Made by a program: the position numbers and the translations under genes
DNA from: Vibrio agarilyticus
GTDB lineage: Bacteria; Pseudomonadota; Gammaproteobacteria; Enterobacterales; Vibrionaceae
DNA: 64,000 nt
Assembly: GCF_012641465.1 (NCBI RefSeq)
Contig: NZ_JABAIK010000017.1
Coordinates: forward strand, 1-64,000
Direction of reading: 5' to 3'
Shown: one piece after another, positions 36,813 to 45,184 of the stretch
Position numbering within the stretch: the stretch's first letter is position 1
Layout: every line of letters begins with the position of its first letter
The notes under the pieces: generated by a model
Told to the model about the DNA's origin: nothing
Databases searched by the model: none
Seen by the model: only the letters and a program-made list of their open reading frames with translations

Positions 36813-39179
36813 TTATTCGTTGTCCCACATTTCTGGCCAGTAGCGGTAGATGCAGTGACCGTGACGTTCCAGACGCTCTTGAGCTTGGGCTAAATAAGCT
36901 AAGCTTTGCTGCTTCGCTTGCTCTTGATTACCAATCAGCAGGACGTAATGGTTGTTGGCGACTTCTTTGCCACTTCTATCTTTGAGGCTCAGGGCAATCT
37001 CGAACTCACCTTGAGCACCAGAAGGCACTTGCCAATCTATCGTAGCCAATTGAGTCGCTGAGTCCACCTTAACACTCTGGGTTATGCTGCCGTTGCACTC
37101 GGTTGCTTGACCTTGATAGAGCACCTGCCATTCAAGTGTCAAATCCTCAAGCAGATATTGATAGTCATTAACTAGCCATAAGTTTGCATGGAAATTGGAA
37201 CCCGCATCCCAACGCCGCTTACTAAATTCAAGACTAGGCAGAAGTGGCTGATAAGTCCGTTTTAAATAGTCAAAGCTGATTTTCTTCTCACCATAAAAAT
37301 CGACCACACCCCATTTGATATCAGGCACATGGGTAATAAAGTGGCACAGAGCAACGCCGCTCATTTTAGGTTTGCGACGGCGGTAGGTTTCGAGAGCAAA
37401 CTGAATCACTGTTCCTTGAGCTATCTGAGTTGCTTCGACAAACTCCTCTAATGAGCCCATTTTATAGTCATTAAAGACTTCAAAGTTTAGGTTCTTGAGA
37501 ATATCAATATCTGCCCAGTGATAAGCCCAGCTTGGTCCCATTGGCCACATTTCATCTTGAGGAATAAATTTCTTCAAACTCTCAATTGATGGTGCAGACG
37601 CTGCGGTTAGCTCAGGAATAATGCAGCAATCTAAAGCAGGGTAGTACTCTTCCATAAACTCGGCGCCACCTTGATAGTAGTGCTCGTTTGCATGGATAGA
37701 TTCATGTGCTTTAAAGCCCATATTTTGCGCAGACTCTGAACTTAATGGTGAGGCAAGGCCATATGGCACATCGGTATATTGAGCCACAGATTCGCCGATC
37801 ACTTCCATTAGGCGTTTGTTACCACTCTCTTCGTGAGCGCCGGAGAAGAAGACTTCTTCGCCCCCCATCCAGAATATATTGGATGGATGATTGCGACGTT
37901 GCTTGACGGTTTCAACACACTCATGCAATACACCGTTAATGAAAGCCTCATCTTCAGGGTAGGCTTGGGTTGCCAATGTAAAGTTAGTCCAAACGGTAAT
38001 ACCTAACTCGTCACATAGACGGTAAAAGTCAGGGATCTCTGGCGGGTGCCAACCGAAGATACGCAGGTTGTTAATGTTAGCCTCACGGACCATTTGAATA
38101 CGTTTTTCATATTTCGATAGGCTGTTTTGACCATAAAGGAATGACGGCTGTCCTCCCCAACAAGCAGAGCGAAGGAAGTGGCGTTTACCATTAATAAAGA
38201 AGGTCCAAGGATACTCGGCTTCATCGCGTGTGTAGCCTGGGTTGTAGTCCATGGTCACTTCACGAAGGCCGATGGTCTCTTTGGTCGCATCGAGCTCTTG
38301 ACCGTCTTGGTTAACGATGACATTAAGATCATACAGATTTTGGTCACCCATATCCCATGGCCACCAAAGCTTGGCGTCAGGCACATCGATTTCGGCATCT
38401 AGTGTTGTCTCACCCGGTTGAACAGTGAGTTTGGCTTCTGCAACGTATTCACCCGTCTCACAGTTTTTTCCGTGTAACTGAGAAACTACAGTCACTTGCT
38501 GCGCAGTATCGGTGTGGTTGATGAGCGTGTACTGAGCTTTTACCGTCGCGCTTGTTTGCGCTGTGACTTTAACGTCAGTGCGGATATCTTTAACACTAAC
38601 GATGTCGGTTGCTTCGACCCGTACAGGTCTCCAGATACCAAAAGGAACAAGACCTGAAAAATAGTCGCCAGAAAAGTTGACCTTTTTACCGCCACAATTG
38701 CGGTAGTTTTTAGGTGGTGGATCAAGCTTGACCATCAGCATATTAGAGCCATCACGCCAGTCAGCAAAGCTTGCTGCTTCGGTAATATCGAACTCAAACT
38801 CAGAGAACATGCCTTCATGACGACCCAGATATTGACCGTTAAGCCAAACCTCACAGCTATAGTCAACCCCTTCAAATACTAAACGGATCTTCTTGCCTTG
38901 CATCTCGTTTGGTAGGGCAAAGCGACGGCTATACCACCACTCATATTCAGCAGCCCATTTGGCTCTATGCATATTGCGACCGAAATAGGGATCGTCGATC
39001 TCATTGGCACGATAGAGATCGCTATACACATCCCCCGGTACTTTAGCGAAGTTCCAGCTAAAGTGTGTGCCTTGATATTCAGCAGGCAACAAATGCAGCC
39101 CCTCTTTGACGCCTTGACCTGGGCGCATGCGCTCCATCTGCCAACGCTCACCACTTAAATCTAAATTAATGCGTGTCAT
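36813..39179 (-). CDS. GH2 exo-glycosidase (beta-mannosidase/galactosidase-like)
   Basis: A 788-residue cytoplasmic GH2 enzyme. The N-terminal jelly roll (WWYSRRFALP ... FEGVDYSCEVWLNGQYLGRHEGMF) is followed by an immunoglobulin-like domain and the TIM barrel from about 320. The acid/base region reads WMGGEEVFF (E441 or E442), where most GH2 have an N-E pair. The nucleophile region is probably E523 in CIIPELTAAS. No signal peptide is present. The start has GGAGG five bases upstream and lies 31 bases from a TCATATATGA palindrome. It probably removes a beta-linked galactose or modified sugar from imported oligosaccharides; the substrate is uncertain. Confidence 0.82.
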   Translation of the reverse strand: MTRINLDLSGERWQMERMRPGQGVKEGLHLLPAEYQGTHFSWNFAKVPGDVYSDLYRANEIDDPYFGRNMHRAKWAAEYEWWYSRRFALPNEMQGKKIRLVFEGVDYSCEVWLNGQYLGRHEGMFSEFEFDITEAASFADWRDGSNMLMVKLDPPPKNYRNCGGKKVNFSGDYFSGLVPFGIWRPVRVEATDIVSVKDIRTDVKVTAQTSATVKAQYTLINHTDTAQQVTVVSQLHGKNCETGEYVAEAKLTVQPGETTLDAEIDVPDAKLWWPWDMGDQNLYDLNVIVNQDGQELDATKETIGLREVTMDYNPGYTRDEAEYPWTFFINGKRHFLRSACWGGQPSFLYGQNSLSKYEKRIQMVREANINNLRIFGWHPPEIPDFYRLCDELGITVWTNFTLATQAYPEDEAFINGVLHECVETVKQRRNHPSNIFWMGGEEVFFSGAHEESGNKRLMEVIGESVAQYTDVPYGLASPLSSESAQNMGFKAHESIHANEHYYQGGAEFMEEYYPALDCCIIPELTAASAPSIESLKKFIPQDEMWPMGPSWAYHWADIDILKNLNFEVFNDYKMGSLEEFVEATQIAQGTVIQFALETYRRRKPKMSGVALCHFITHVPDIKWGVVDFYGEKKISFDYLKRTYQPLLPSLEFSKRRWDAGSNFHANLWLVNDYQYLLEDLTLEWQVLYQGQATECNGSITQSVKVDSATQLATIDWQVPSGAQGEFEIALSLKDRSGKEVANNHYVLLIGNQEQAKQQSLAYLAQAQERLERHGHCIYRYWPEMWDNE

Positions 39180-39210
39180 ATATCCTCCGAATCAGATGTG
39201 AATATAATAT

Positions 39211-39220
39211 TCATATATGA
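39211..39220. promoter_or_regulatory. TCATATATGA palindrome before GH2 gene
   Basis: A 10-bp perfect palindrome inside a 14-bp string (ATATTCATATATGA) that is repeated identically at 39447-39460. This copy is 31 bases upstream of the GH2 start. Confidence 0.5.
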
Positions 39221-39450
39221 AGCGTTTATTCAAATAAAAATTAAATTTGTTGTTTGGGAGTTGATGCAGATCGCAAACTGATGTCACTGTGTGATATAGC
39301 TCAAACAAACAGCCTTTTTCATGCTATTACAATAAAAATAGGCTACCAGTCTGTACGAATTGTAAGCGTCACAGTTTTTGTATTCGATATTAAAATAGAC
39401 TTGACCTTATTAATAAATCCGTGCTTATAGTTTATATATAAATTAAATAT

Positions 39451-39460
39451 TCATATATGA
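39451..39460. promoter_or_regulatory. TCATATATGA palindrome before CoA-transferase operon
   Basis: The second copy of the 14-bp string. It ends 11 bases before the GTG start of the solute-binding-like gene and abuts its GAGG ribosome binding site, well placed to block expression. Confidence 0.5.
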
Positions 39461-39471
39461 GGTAGATTTAC

Positions 39472-40620
39472 GTGATTACACTTAAAGGCATTACTTGGAA
39501 CCACACTCGCGGTTTTACCCCCTTAGTTGCGACGGCTCAGCGTTTTGAAGAGTTAAATCCTGACGTTCGAATTGTTTGGGAAAAACGTTCACTACAAGCG
39601 TTTGCTGATGAGCCGATTGATCAATTAGCTGAGCGCTATGATTTATTGGTTATCGATCACCCTTGGGCTGGCTTTGCTGCTAAGACTGGCGTAATTGAAG
39701 CACTAGATAATATTCTGCCTGCCGAATTCTTAAACGACCAAGCCAACCACTCTGTGGGTCACTCGCATGTCAGTTATGGGTACAACGGTCAGCAGTGGGC
39801 ATTAGCCATGGATGCGGCAACGCCGGTAGCCTCAGCCCGTATGGACATTCTGGAGAGTTTGGGTAAAGCCATGCCACAAACCTGGAGTGACTTAATGGAG
39901 TTGGCTCGCAAAGGAACGGTTGCGGTGCCTTCTATTCCTCAAGATACCTTAATGAACTTCTACATGTTGTGTTGCACATTAGGTGAAGCGCCATGTATCA
40001 ATGACCAATACGTTGTTAGTGAAGAGATTGGTGTCAAAAGCTTACAGATGCTGAGAGAGCTGTCTATTCATCTAGATAAGCGCTGTTTTGATTGGAACCC
40101 GATCCAAGTTTATGAGGCAATGACGCAAAGTGACAACTTTGCTTACTGTCCATTTGCTTACGGTTATGCCAACTATGCCAAACCCAATTATGCTCGTAAG
40201 TTACTCAAATTTGCAGATACGGTTGATCTAGACGGTAACGGCCGCTTGATTACCACTCTTGGCGGCACTGGCTTTGCCGTATCTGCATCTTCTAAACATA
40301 AAGCGATCGCTGCTCAGTATGCACAATTTGTCGCCAACCCACAGATGCAAGCCAATTTCTTTATTGAGTTTGGTGGTCAACCGGGTCACAAGGAAGCTTG
40401 GTTGAGCGAGTTTGCTAACGCAACATCAGACAACTATTTCATCGATACCATGCCAACACTTGAGCGAGCTTTCCTGCGTCCTCGATATCACGGACATATG
40501 TATTTCCAAGACCATGCAGGAGCGCCAATTCGAGACTATTTGATGAATGGTGGTGATGCAAAAGCGGTATTAAATCACCTCAATGACCTTTACGTCACTT
40601 CTAAAGGAATCACCCTATGA
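39472..40620 (+). CDS. solute-binding-protein-like, without signal peptide
   Basis: A 382-residue protein with the fold pattern of ABC-transporter sugar-binding proteins: an N-terminal beta strand, FEELNPDVRIVWEKRS, DLLVIDHPW, and a WALAMDAATPVAS hinge-like segment. It begins directly at the mature fold (MITLKGITWNHTRGF) with no export signal, and no ABC permease or ATPase gene is in the window. The start is GTG, with GAGG nine bases upstream. Its stop overlaps the start of the first CoA-transferase by 4 bases. It may be a cytoplasmic ligand sensor or carrier, or an enzyme on this fold. The function is unknown. Confidence 0.72.
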   Translation: MITLKGITWNHTRGFTPLVATAQRFEELNPDVRIVWEKRSLQAFADEPIDQLAERYDLLVIDHPWAGFAAKTGVIEALDNILPAEFLNDQANHSVGHSHVSYGYNGQQWALAMDAATPVASARMDILESLGKAMPQTWSDLMELARKGTVAVPSIPQDTLMNFYMLCCTLGEAPCINDQYVVSEEIGVKSLQMLRELSIHLDKRCFDWNPIQVYEAMTQSDNFAYCPFAYGYANYAKPNYARKLLKFADTVDLDGNGRLITTLGGTGFAVSASSKHKAIAAQYAQFVANPQMQANFFIEFGGQPGHKEAWLSEFANATSDNYFIDTMPTLERAFLRPRYHGHMYFQDHAGAPIRDYLMNGGDAKAVLNHLNDLYVTSKGITL

Positions 40621-41762
40621 AGCGGCCTCTAGAGGGGATAACGGTGTTGGAGTTTAGCCAATATATGGCCGGCCCTTATGCTGGGCTGCGCCTTGCCGAT
40701 CTGGGGGCAACCGTTATTAAGATTGAGCGTCCCAAGTATGGTGATGCCTGTCGTCAACTTGCGACTAAAGGGATGTGGGCTGACGGAGATAGTGTGCTAT
40801 TTCACACCGTTAACCGCAATAAATCTTCATTTGTCGCCGATCTGAAAAATTCTGACGATATTGAGCTAGTGAAAAAGCTCATTAGTAAAGTCGACGTTAT
40901 CACCCATAACTTCCGTCCTGGAATTATGCAGCGATTGGGATTGGATTATGAGGCGGTAAAACAGATTAACCCGCAGCTCATCTACGCAGAGGTCAGTGGT
41001 TATGGGGAAGAGGGGCCTTGGAGAGATAAGCCAGGCCAAGATTTACTCGCTCAATCCATGTCAGGTTTGACTTGGCTCAGCGGCAACAGCGAGCACCCTC
41101 CAATTCCCTTTGGCGCAGCGGTAGCCGACATGTTATGTGGCACCCATCTGGCGCAAGGTATTCTCGCCGCTTTAGTGCGCAAACGCCGACAGGGTATTGG
41201 AGCTAAGGTAGCCGTCAGTTTAATGGAATCTGTGGTCGATTTTCAGTTTGAAGGATTGACCGCTTACCTTAATAACCCAGAGTTCGAGCCTGTACGCAGT
41301 CAACAAAATGGTGCGCATGCTTATTTGGGTGCGCCTTATGGAATCTACCCAACACAGGATGGCTACATCGCACTTGCGATGGGCAAGATGTCAGTGCTTC
41401 ATCAAGGTTTAGGAGATCAACGCTTAGCTAAGTGGCTAGATGGCGACAGATACTTCACCCATAGAGATGAGGTGAAAGCCGATGTAGCGGACATATTGAA
41501 ACAGCGCAGCACCGCATACTGGATAGAACGTTTAGAGCTTGTGGGTTACTGGTGCTCTGAAGTTAATGACTATCAAAAACTGGTCGCCAGTGATGGCTAC
41601 TTAAGTTTGGATATGGAACAAGTGGTTGCTCGCAATGAGCAGACTCATATCCGTACCACTCGCTGCCCGATCCGCTTCAATGGCCACACGCTTAAATCAC
41701 AAAAAGCCGCACCTCGACTTGGGGCGGATACTGATGCCATTTCTTTGGAGTTTCAATTATGA
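40617..41762 (+). CDS. CaiB/BaiF family (class III) CoA-transferase 1
   Basis: A 381-residue enzyme that moves CoA between carboxylic acids through an aspartyl-CoA anhydride. Family motifs: GLRLADLGATVIKIERPKYGD (CoA binding), NRNKSSFVADLK, HNFRPGIMQRLGLDY and the nucleophile D142 in PGQDLLAQSMSG. ATGA overlaps at both ends couple it to the solute-binding-like gene and to its paralogue. A CoA-transferase is unexpected in agar breakdown. It implies activation of an organic acid made by the operon, perhaps the product of the aldehyde dehydrogenase. Confidence 0.88.
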   Translation: MKRPLEGITVLEFSQYMAGPYAGLRLADLGATVIKIERPKYGDACRQLATKGMWADGDSVLFHTVNRNKSSFVADLKNSDDIELVKKLISKVDVITHNFRPGIMQRLGLDYEAVKQINPQLIYAEVSGYGEEGPWRDKPGQDLLAQSMSGLTWLSGNSEHPPIPFGAAVADMLCGTHLAQGILAALVRKRRQGIGAKVAVSLMESVVDFQFEGLTAYLNNPEFEPVRSQQNGAHAYLGAPYGIYPTQDGYIALAMGKMSVLHQGLGDQRLAKWLDGDRYFTHRDEVKADVADILKQRSTAYWIERLELVGYWCSEVNDYQKLVASDGYLSLDMEQVVARNEQTHIRTTRCPIRFNGHTLKSQKAAPRLGADTDAISLEFQL

Positions 41763-42904
41763 GCTTACCTCTAACAGGTTTAACCGTGTTGGACTTTACT
41801 CAACTGCTGTCAGGCCCTTGTGCGGCGCTGCGCTTCGCTGATCTTGGCGCTAGGGTGATTAAAGTGGAGCAGGCCAATCGGGGTGATCTTTCACGGACTT
41901 TATACGGAGAGTCCTATCAAATCGCTGGCGAGTGCGCTTTTTATCAAGCGATTAACCGCAATAAGCAGAGTATAGAACTGGATCTAAAAGGTTCAGAGCA
42001 AGATAGAGCGTTAGTGCAAAAGCTGGTAGCAAAAGCAGATATCTTGATTCACAACTTTCGACCTGGGGTTATGGAGCGCTTGGGGCTGAGCTATCAAGAG
42101 GTTAAGTCGGTTAACCCAAATATTATTTACGGTGCTGTTTCTGGATATGGTGAACAAGGGCCGTGGAGGAGTAAACCGGGTCAAGACTTATTGGTTCAAG
42201 CACTTTCTGGGTTGAGTTGGCAAACAGGCAATGACCAATATGGGCCTATGCCTATGGGGTTAGCCATTGCCGATATGTTTGCTGGTGGTCAATTAGTTCA
42301 GGGTGTTCTAGCTGCGTTGGTCAGCGGTGAGAGTGCCTTGGTTGAGGTCAGTATGCTAGAAGCCATACTCGATTTTCAATTTGAGCCTCTTACGCTGTTT
42401 TACCAAGATGGCGAACCGGTTGTGCGGGGGGAGGTCAGTGGTGCACATCCTCTAGTCGGTGCACCTTACGGCTTATATCAAACTCAAGATGGCTACTTAG
42501 CCCTAGCGATGGGATCGATTCTAAAGCTAGGAGATTTGATGAATTGTCCCCAACTATTGGCTTTTGATGATCCCGGACAGTGGTACAGCAAACGTGATGA
42601 GATCAAACATATCTTGCGAGAACTGGTGAGCACTCAAACCACTGGCTATTGGTTGCAGATTCTAGAGCCTGCTGATATTTGGTGTGCGGAAGTTTTTGAT
42701 TGGAAACAACTGCTCGCTCATGACGGATTCAAAATTCTCAATATGCTGCAGACAGTGCAAGTTGAGGGCGGTGAGAGTTACCAAACCACTCGGTGCCCCA
42801 TTCGTATCGATGGTGAGATATTTTTCCATTCATTAGGTGCGCCAACCTTGGGGCAGCACACCGAACAAATTCGACAAGAGTTTAGTGAGCAGGAAGTGTT
42901 GTAA
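41759..42904 (+). CDS. CaiB/BaiF family (class III) CoA-transferase 2
   Basis: A 381-residue paralogue of the preceding protein, colinear along its whole length and with the same landmarks: ALRFADLGARVIKVEQANRGD, HNFRPGVMERLGLSY, nucleophile D143 in PGQDLLVQALSG. Equal length, tandem order and 4-base overlap suggest duplication followed by divergence. The two may form a heteromer, as some class III transferases do, or take different acids. Its TAATG junction couples it to the enoyl-CoA hydratase gene. Confidence 0.88.
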   Translation: MSLPLTGLTVLDFTQLLSGPCAALRFADLGARVIKVEQANRGDLSRTLYGESYQIAGECAFYQAINRNKQSIELDLKGSEQDRALVQKLVAKADILIHNFRPGVMERLGLSYQEVKSVNPNIIYGAVSGYGEQGPWRSKPGQDLLVQALSGLSWQTGNDQYGPMPMGLAIADMFAGGQLVQGVLAALVSGESALVEVSMLEAILDFQFEPLTLFYQDGEPVVRGEVSGAHPLVGAPYGLYQTQDGYLALAMGSILKLGDLMNCPQLLAFDDPGQWYSKRDEIKHILRELVSTQTTGYWLQILEPADIWCAEVFDWKQLLAHDGFKILNMLQTVQVEGGESYQTTRCPIRIDGEIFFHSLGAPTLGQHTEQIRQEFSEQEVL

Positions 42905-43686
42905 TGCAAGATAAATCAGTTATTTACCATCAAGATAATGGTGTTGGCATTATTACTATGCAACGTGCTAAAGCCAATGCCTACGATTTGGCTATGGTGA
43001 CTCAGTTTGGCCAAGCTTTACAACAAGCTGAGCAAGATAGCGCAGTAAATGCCGTAATAGTCAAAAGTGGCCTAGCGAAGTTCTTCTGCGCAGGTGCCGA
43101 TATTCATGCCTTTTCGCAAAACTCCACCGAAGATAATCAAAAGATGGTCACTCAGGCGCGTTTGAATATGGCAACCATAGAGTCGAGTAACAAGATCTAT
43201 ATTGCGCAAATAGCGGGGCACTGTTTGGGGGGGGGGGTAGAAATTGCTCTGTCATGCGACCTAAGATTTGCAGCAAATGGCGGCTATCTGCTTGGGCTCC
43301 CGGAGATCAAACTGGGTTTGATTCCGGGCAACGGTGGCACACAAAGGTTAGTTCGATTGGTCGGTCTAAGCCGAGCGTTGGAGCTGTTAGCAAGTGGTGA
43401 CAATTTTAATATCGAACAGGCTTATCACTGGGGAATCGTAAACCGTCTTTACTCTGAGGAAGAGTTGCATCAGCAAACCTTTGATTACGCTTTAGGGCTC
43501 TCCAATGGGCCTGGTCTTGCCATCGCAGCCACAAAGAAAGCGCTAAGAGAGGGGGTTGAAGTCTCACTGAAACAGGGATTAGCAATAGAACAAAAATACG
43601 TTGATGAACTTTATGAAACCAAGGATGCCAATGAGGGCTTTTTAGCGTTTGTTGAAAAACGAGCAGCGAAGTTTTCTGGTACATAA
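42904..43686 (+). CDS. enoyl-CoA hydratase/isomerase (crotonase family)
   Basis: A 260-residue crotonase-fold enzyme. The oxyanion-hole motifs are FFCAGADIHAF and AGHCLGGGVEIALSCDLRFA. Both hydratase glutamates are present, E113 and E134 (LPEIKLGLIPGNGGTQ), so hydration or dehydration of an acyl-CoA is likely. It follows the CoA-transferases with TAATG coupling and would act on their product. An 11-base G run (43227-43237) encodes part of the GGG loop, an unstable sequence that could change the frame. Confidence 0.87.
   Translation: MQDKSVIYHQDNGVGIITMQRAKANAYDLAMVTQFGQALQQAEQDSAVNAVIVKSGLAKFFCAGADIHAFSQNSTEDNQKMVTQARLNMATIESSNKIYIAQIAGHCLGGGVEIALSCDLRFAANGGYLLGLPEIKLGLIPGNGGTQRLVRLVGLSRALELLASGDNFNIEQAYHWGIVNRLYSEEELHQQTFDYALGLSNGPGLAIAATKKALREGVEVSLKQGLAIEQKYVDELYETKDANEGFLAFVEKRAAKFSGT
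43227..43237 (+). repeat. 11-base poly-G tract inside the hydratase gene
   Basis: Eleven consecutive G bases in a coding region of moderate GC. A gain or loss of one base would truncate the enzyme just after its first active-site loop. Confidence 0.9.
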
Positions 43687-43704
43687 ACCATTACGGGAAT
43701 AACA

Positions 43705-45156
43705 ATGAACAATAACGTGAAACACTATCCATGTTTTATCCACGGTCAGTGGGTAAACGCCTCGAATGGCAAGACTTTTGAGGTTATCGATCCTGCCAAT
43801 GAACAAGTATGGGCAACCGTACCGGACTGCACTGCGGACGATGTAGAAGCGGCGATGCAAAGCGCACAGCAAGCGCAATTAGCATGGCAACTGCTGCCAG
43901 CGGTTGAGCGCGGTCGCTATATTCATAGATTGGTAGAAGCATTAAAGCCAAAACGTGATCACTTCGCCAAGCTGATTGTTAAAGAGCAGGGAAAGACCCT
44001 AGTACAAGCTTATGGTGAGTTTGATGATACGCTCAATTACCTAACATACTCTGCTGAAGCAGTCCGCCGCATCCAAGGAGAAATTTTTCCATCTGATAGC
44101 GCAAATGAACAGATTCACATTAATCGTGTTCCTTATGGTGTGACTTTAGGTCTCTGTGCTTACAACTATCCGCTAGCTTTAATTGGTCGCAAGATAGGTC
44201 CAGCCTTGGTAACAGGTAACACCATGGTATTAAAAGCCCATGAAGCGACACCGGTCACCGCGAGTGAATTTTGTAAAGCAGTCGAAGAGGCGGGGATTCC
44301 TGCAGGTGTGATCAATCTTGTCAGTGGCGCTGGTATTGAGGTGAGTTCGCAGTTGGTGACCCACCCGCTCACTCGATTGGTTTCTCTGACGGGAAGTACG
44401 CCCGCAGGTCAGGCGATTTATCAAGCATCGGCTGACAATGTATCAGGGCTGGTGTTGGAGCTAGGTGGTAAGGCGGCCTTTATCGTTCTTGCTGACGCAG
44501 ATATTGATAAAGCGGCAGAAGCGGCAGTGGTCTCCCGTTACGCCAATTGTGGTCAAGTTTGTATCTGTAATGAGCTGGTCTTGGTCGAGGAATCTGTCGC
44601 AGAAGAGTTTACTCATAAAGTACTGGAAAAAGTCAAAGATATTACGGTCGGTGACCCGATGCAGGATGTGGATATGGGACCTAGTGTGACCCAAATAGGC
44701 CTAGATCGTGTTGCCGACATGATTGACACCTCGGTTGCGATGGGTGCCAAAGTTGTCATCGGTGGTGGTCGCCCAGCAGGCAAAGAGTTTGAAAAGGGTC
44801 ACTGGTTTGAGCCGACAGTTTTAACCGAAGTCACCGCCGAGATGCCTGTGGCAGCTCAAGAGATGTTTGCACCAGTAATGCCCATCATAAAAGTGCAAAA
44901 CTTTGAGCAGGCATTAGCGATCGCAAACGATCGTGAAGAAGGGCTTTCATCTTATATCTACACTCAAGACGTCAATAAAATAATGCACACTATCAATCGG
45001 TTAGAGGTCGGCACTGTGTTTGTCAATCGCCAGATTACTGGTAATGTCCAAGGTTATCACTCTGGCCATAAACGCAGCGGTATTGGTGGTGAAGATGGTA
45101 TCCATGGTATCGAGAACTACCTACAAAAACGTGTAGTGTACTGGAGCTACGAATAA
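43705..45156 (+). CDS. aldehyde dehydrogenase 2 (AldA-like)
   Basis: A 483-residue paralogue of the enzyme at 34108-35550. It keeps the catalytic C286 (NCGQVCICNE) and the LELGGKAAFIV base region. The usual PWNFP segment is altered to CAYNYPLALIGRK, which lies near the cofactor and substrate sites. It sits 18 bases behind the enoyl-CoA hydratase and 28 before a GH50 agarase, within one operon. It could oxidise the aldehyde that yields the acid used by the CoA-transferases, or be the anhydrogalactose dehydrogenase. Confidence 0.85.
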   Translation: MNNNVKHYPCFIHGQWVNASNGKTFEVIDPANEQVWATVPDCTADDVEAAMQSAQQAQLAWQLLPAVERGRYIHRLVEALKPKRDHFAKLIVKEQGKTLVQAYGEFDDTLNYLTYSAEAVRRIQGEIFPSDSANEQIHINRVPYGVTLGLCAYNYPLALIGRKIGPALVTGNTMVLKAHEATPVTASEFCKAVEEAGIPAGVINLVSGAGIEVSSQLVTHPLTRLVSLTGSTPAGQAIYQASADNVSGLVLELGGKAAFIVLADADIDKAAEAAVVSRYANCGQVCICNELVLVEESVAEEFTHKVLEKVKDITVGDPMQDVDMGPSVTQIGLDRVADMIDTSVAMGAKVVIGGGRPAGKEFEKGHWFEPTVLTEVTAEMPVAAQEMFAPVMPIIKVQNFEQALAIANDREEGLSSYIYTQDVNKIMHTINRLEVGTVFVNRQITGNVQGYHSGHKRSGIGGEDGIHGIENYLQKRVVYWSYE

Positions 45157-45184
45157 TAAAAACAGAGTAAATTAAGGACGTGAA

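Noticed and set aside
39472-40620. Calling this an ABC-transporter binding protein in the usual sense
   Set aside because: It lacks a signal peptide and no permease or ATPase genes are present, so a transport role is not supported.
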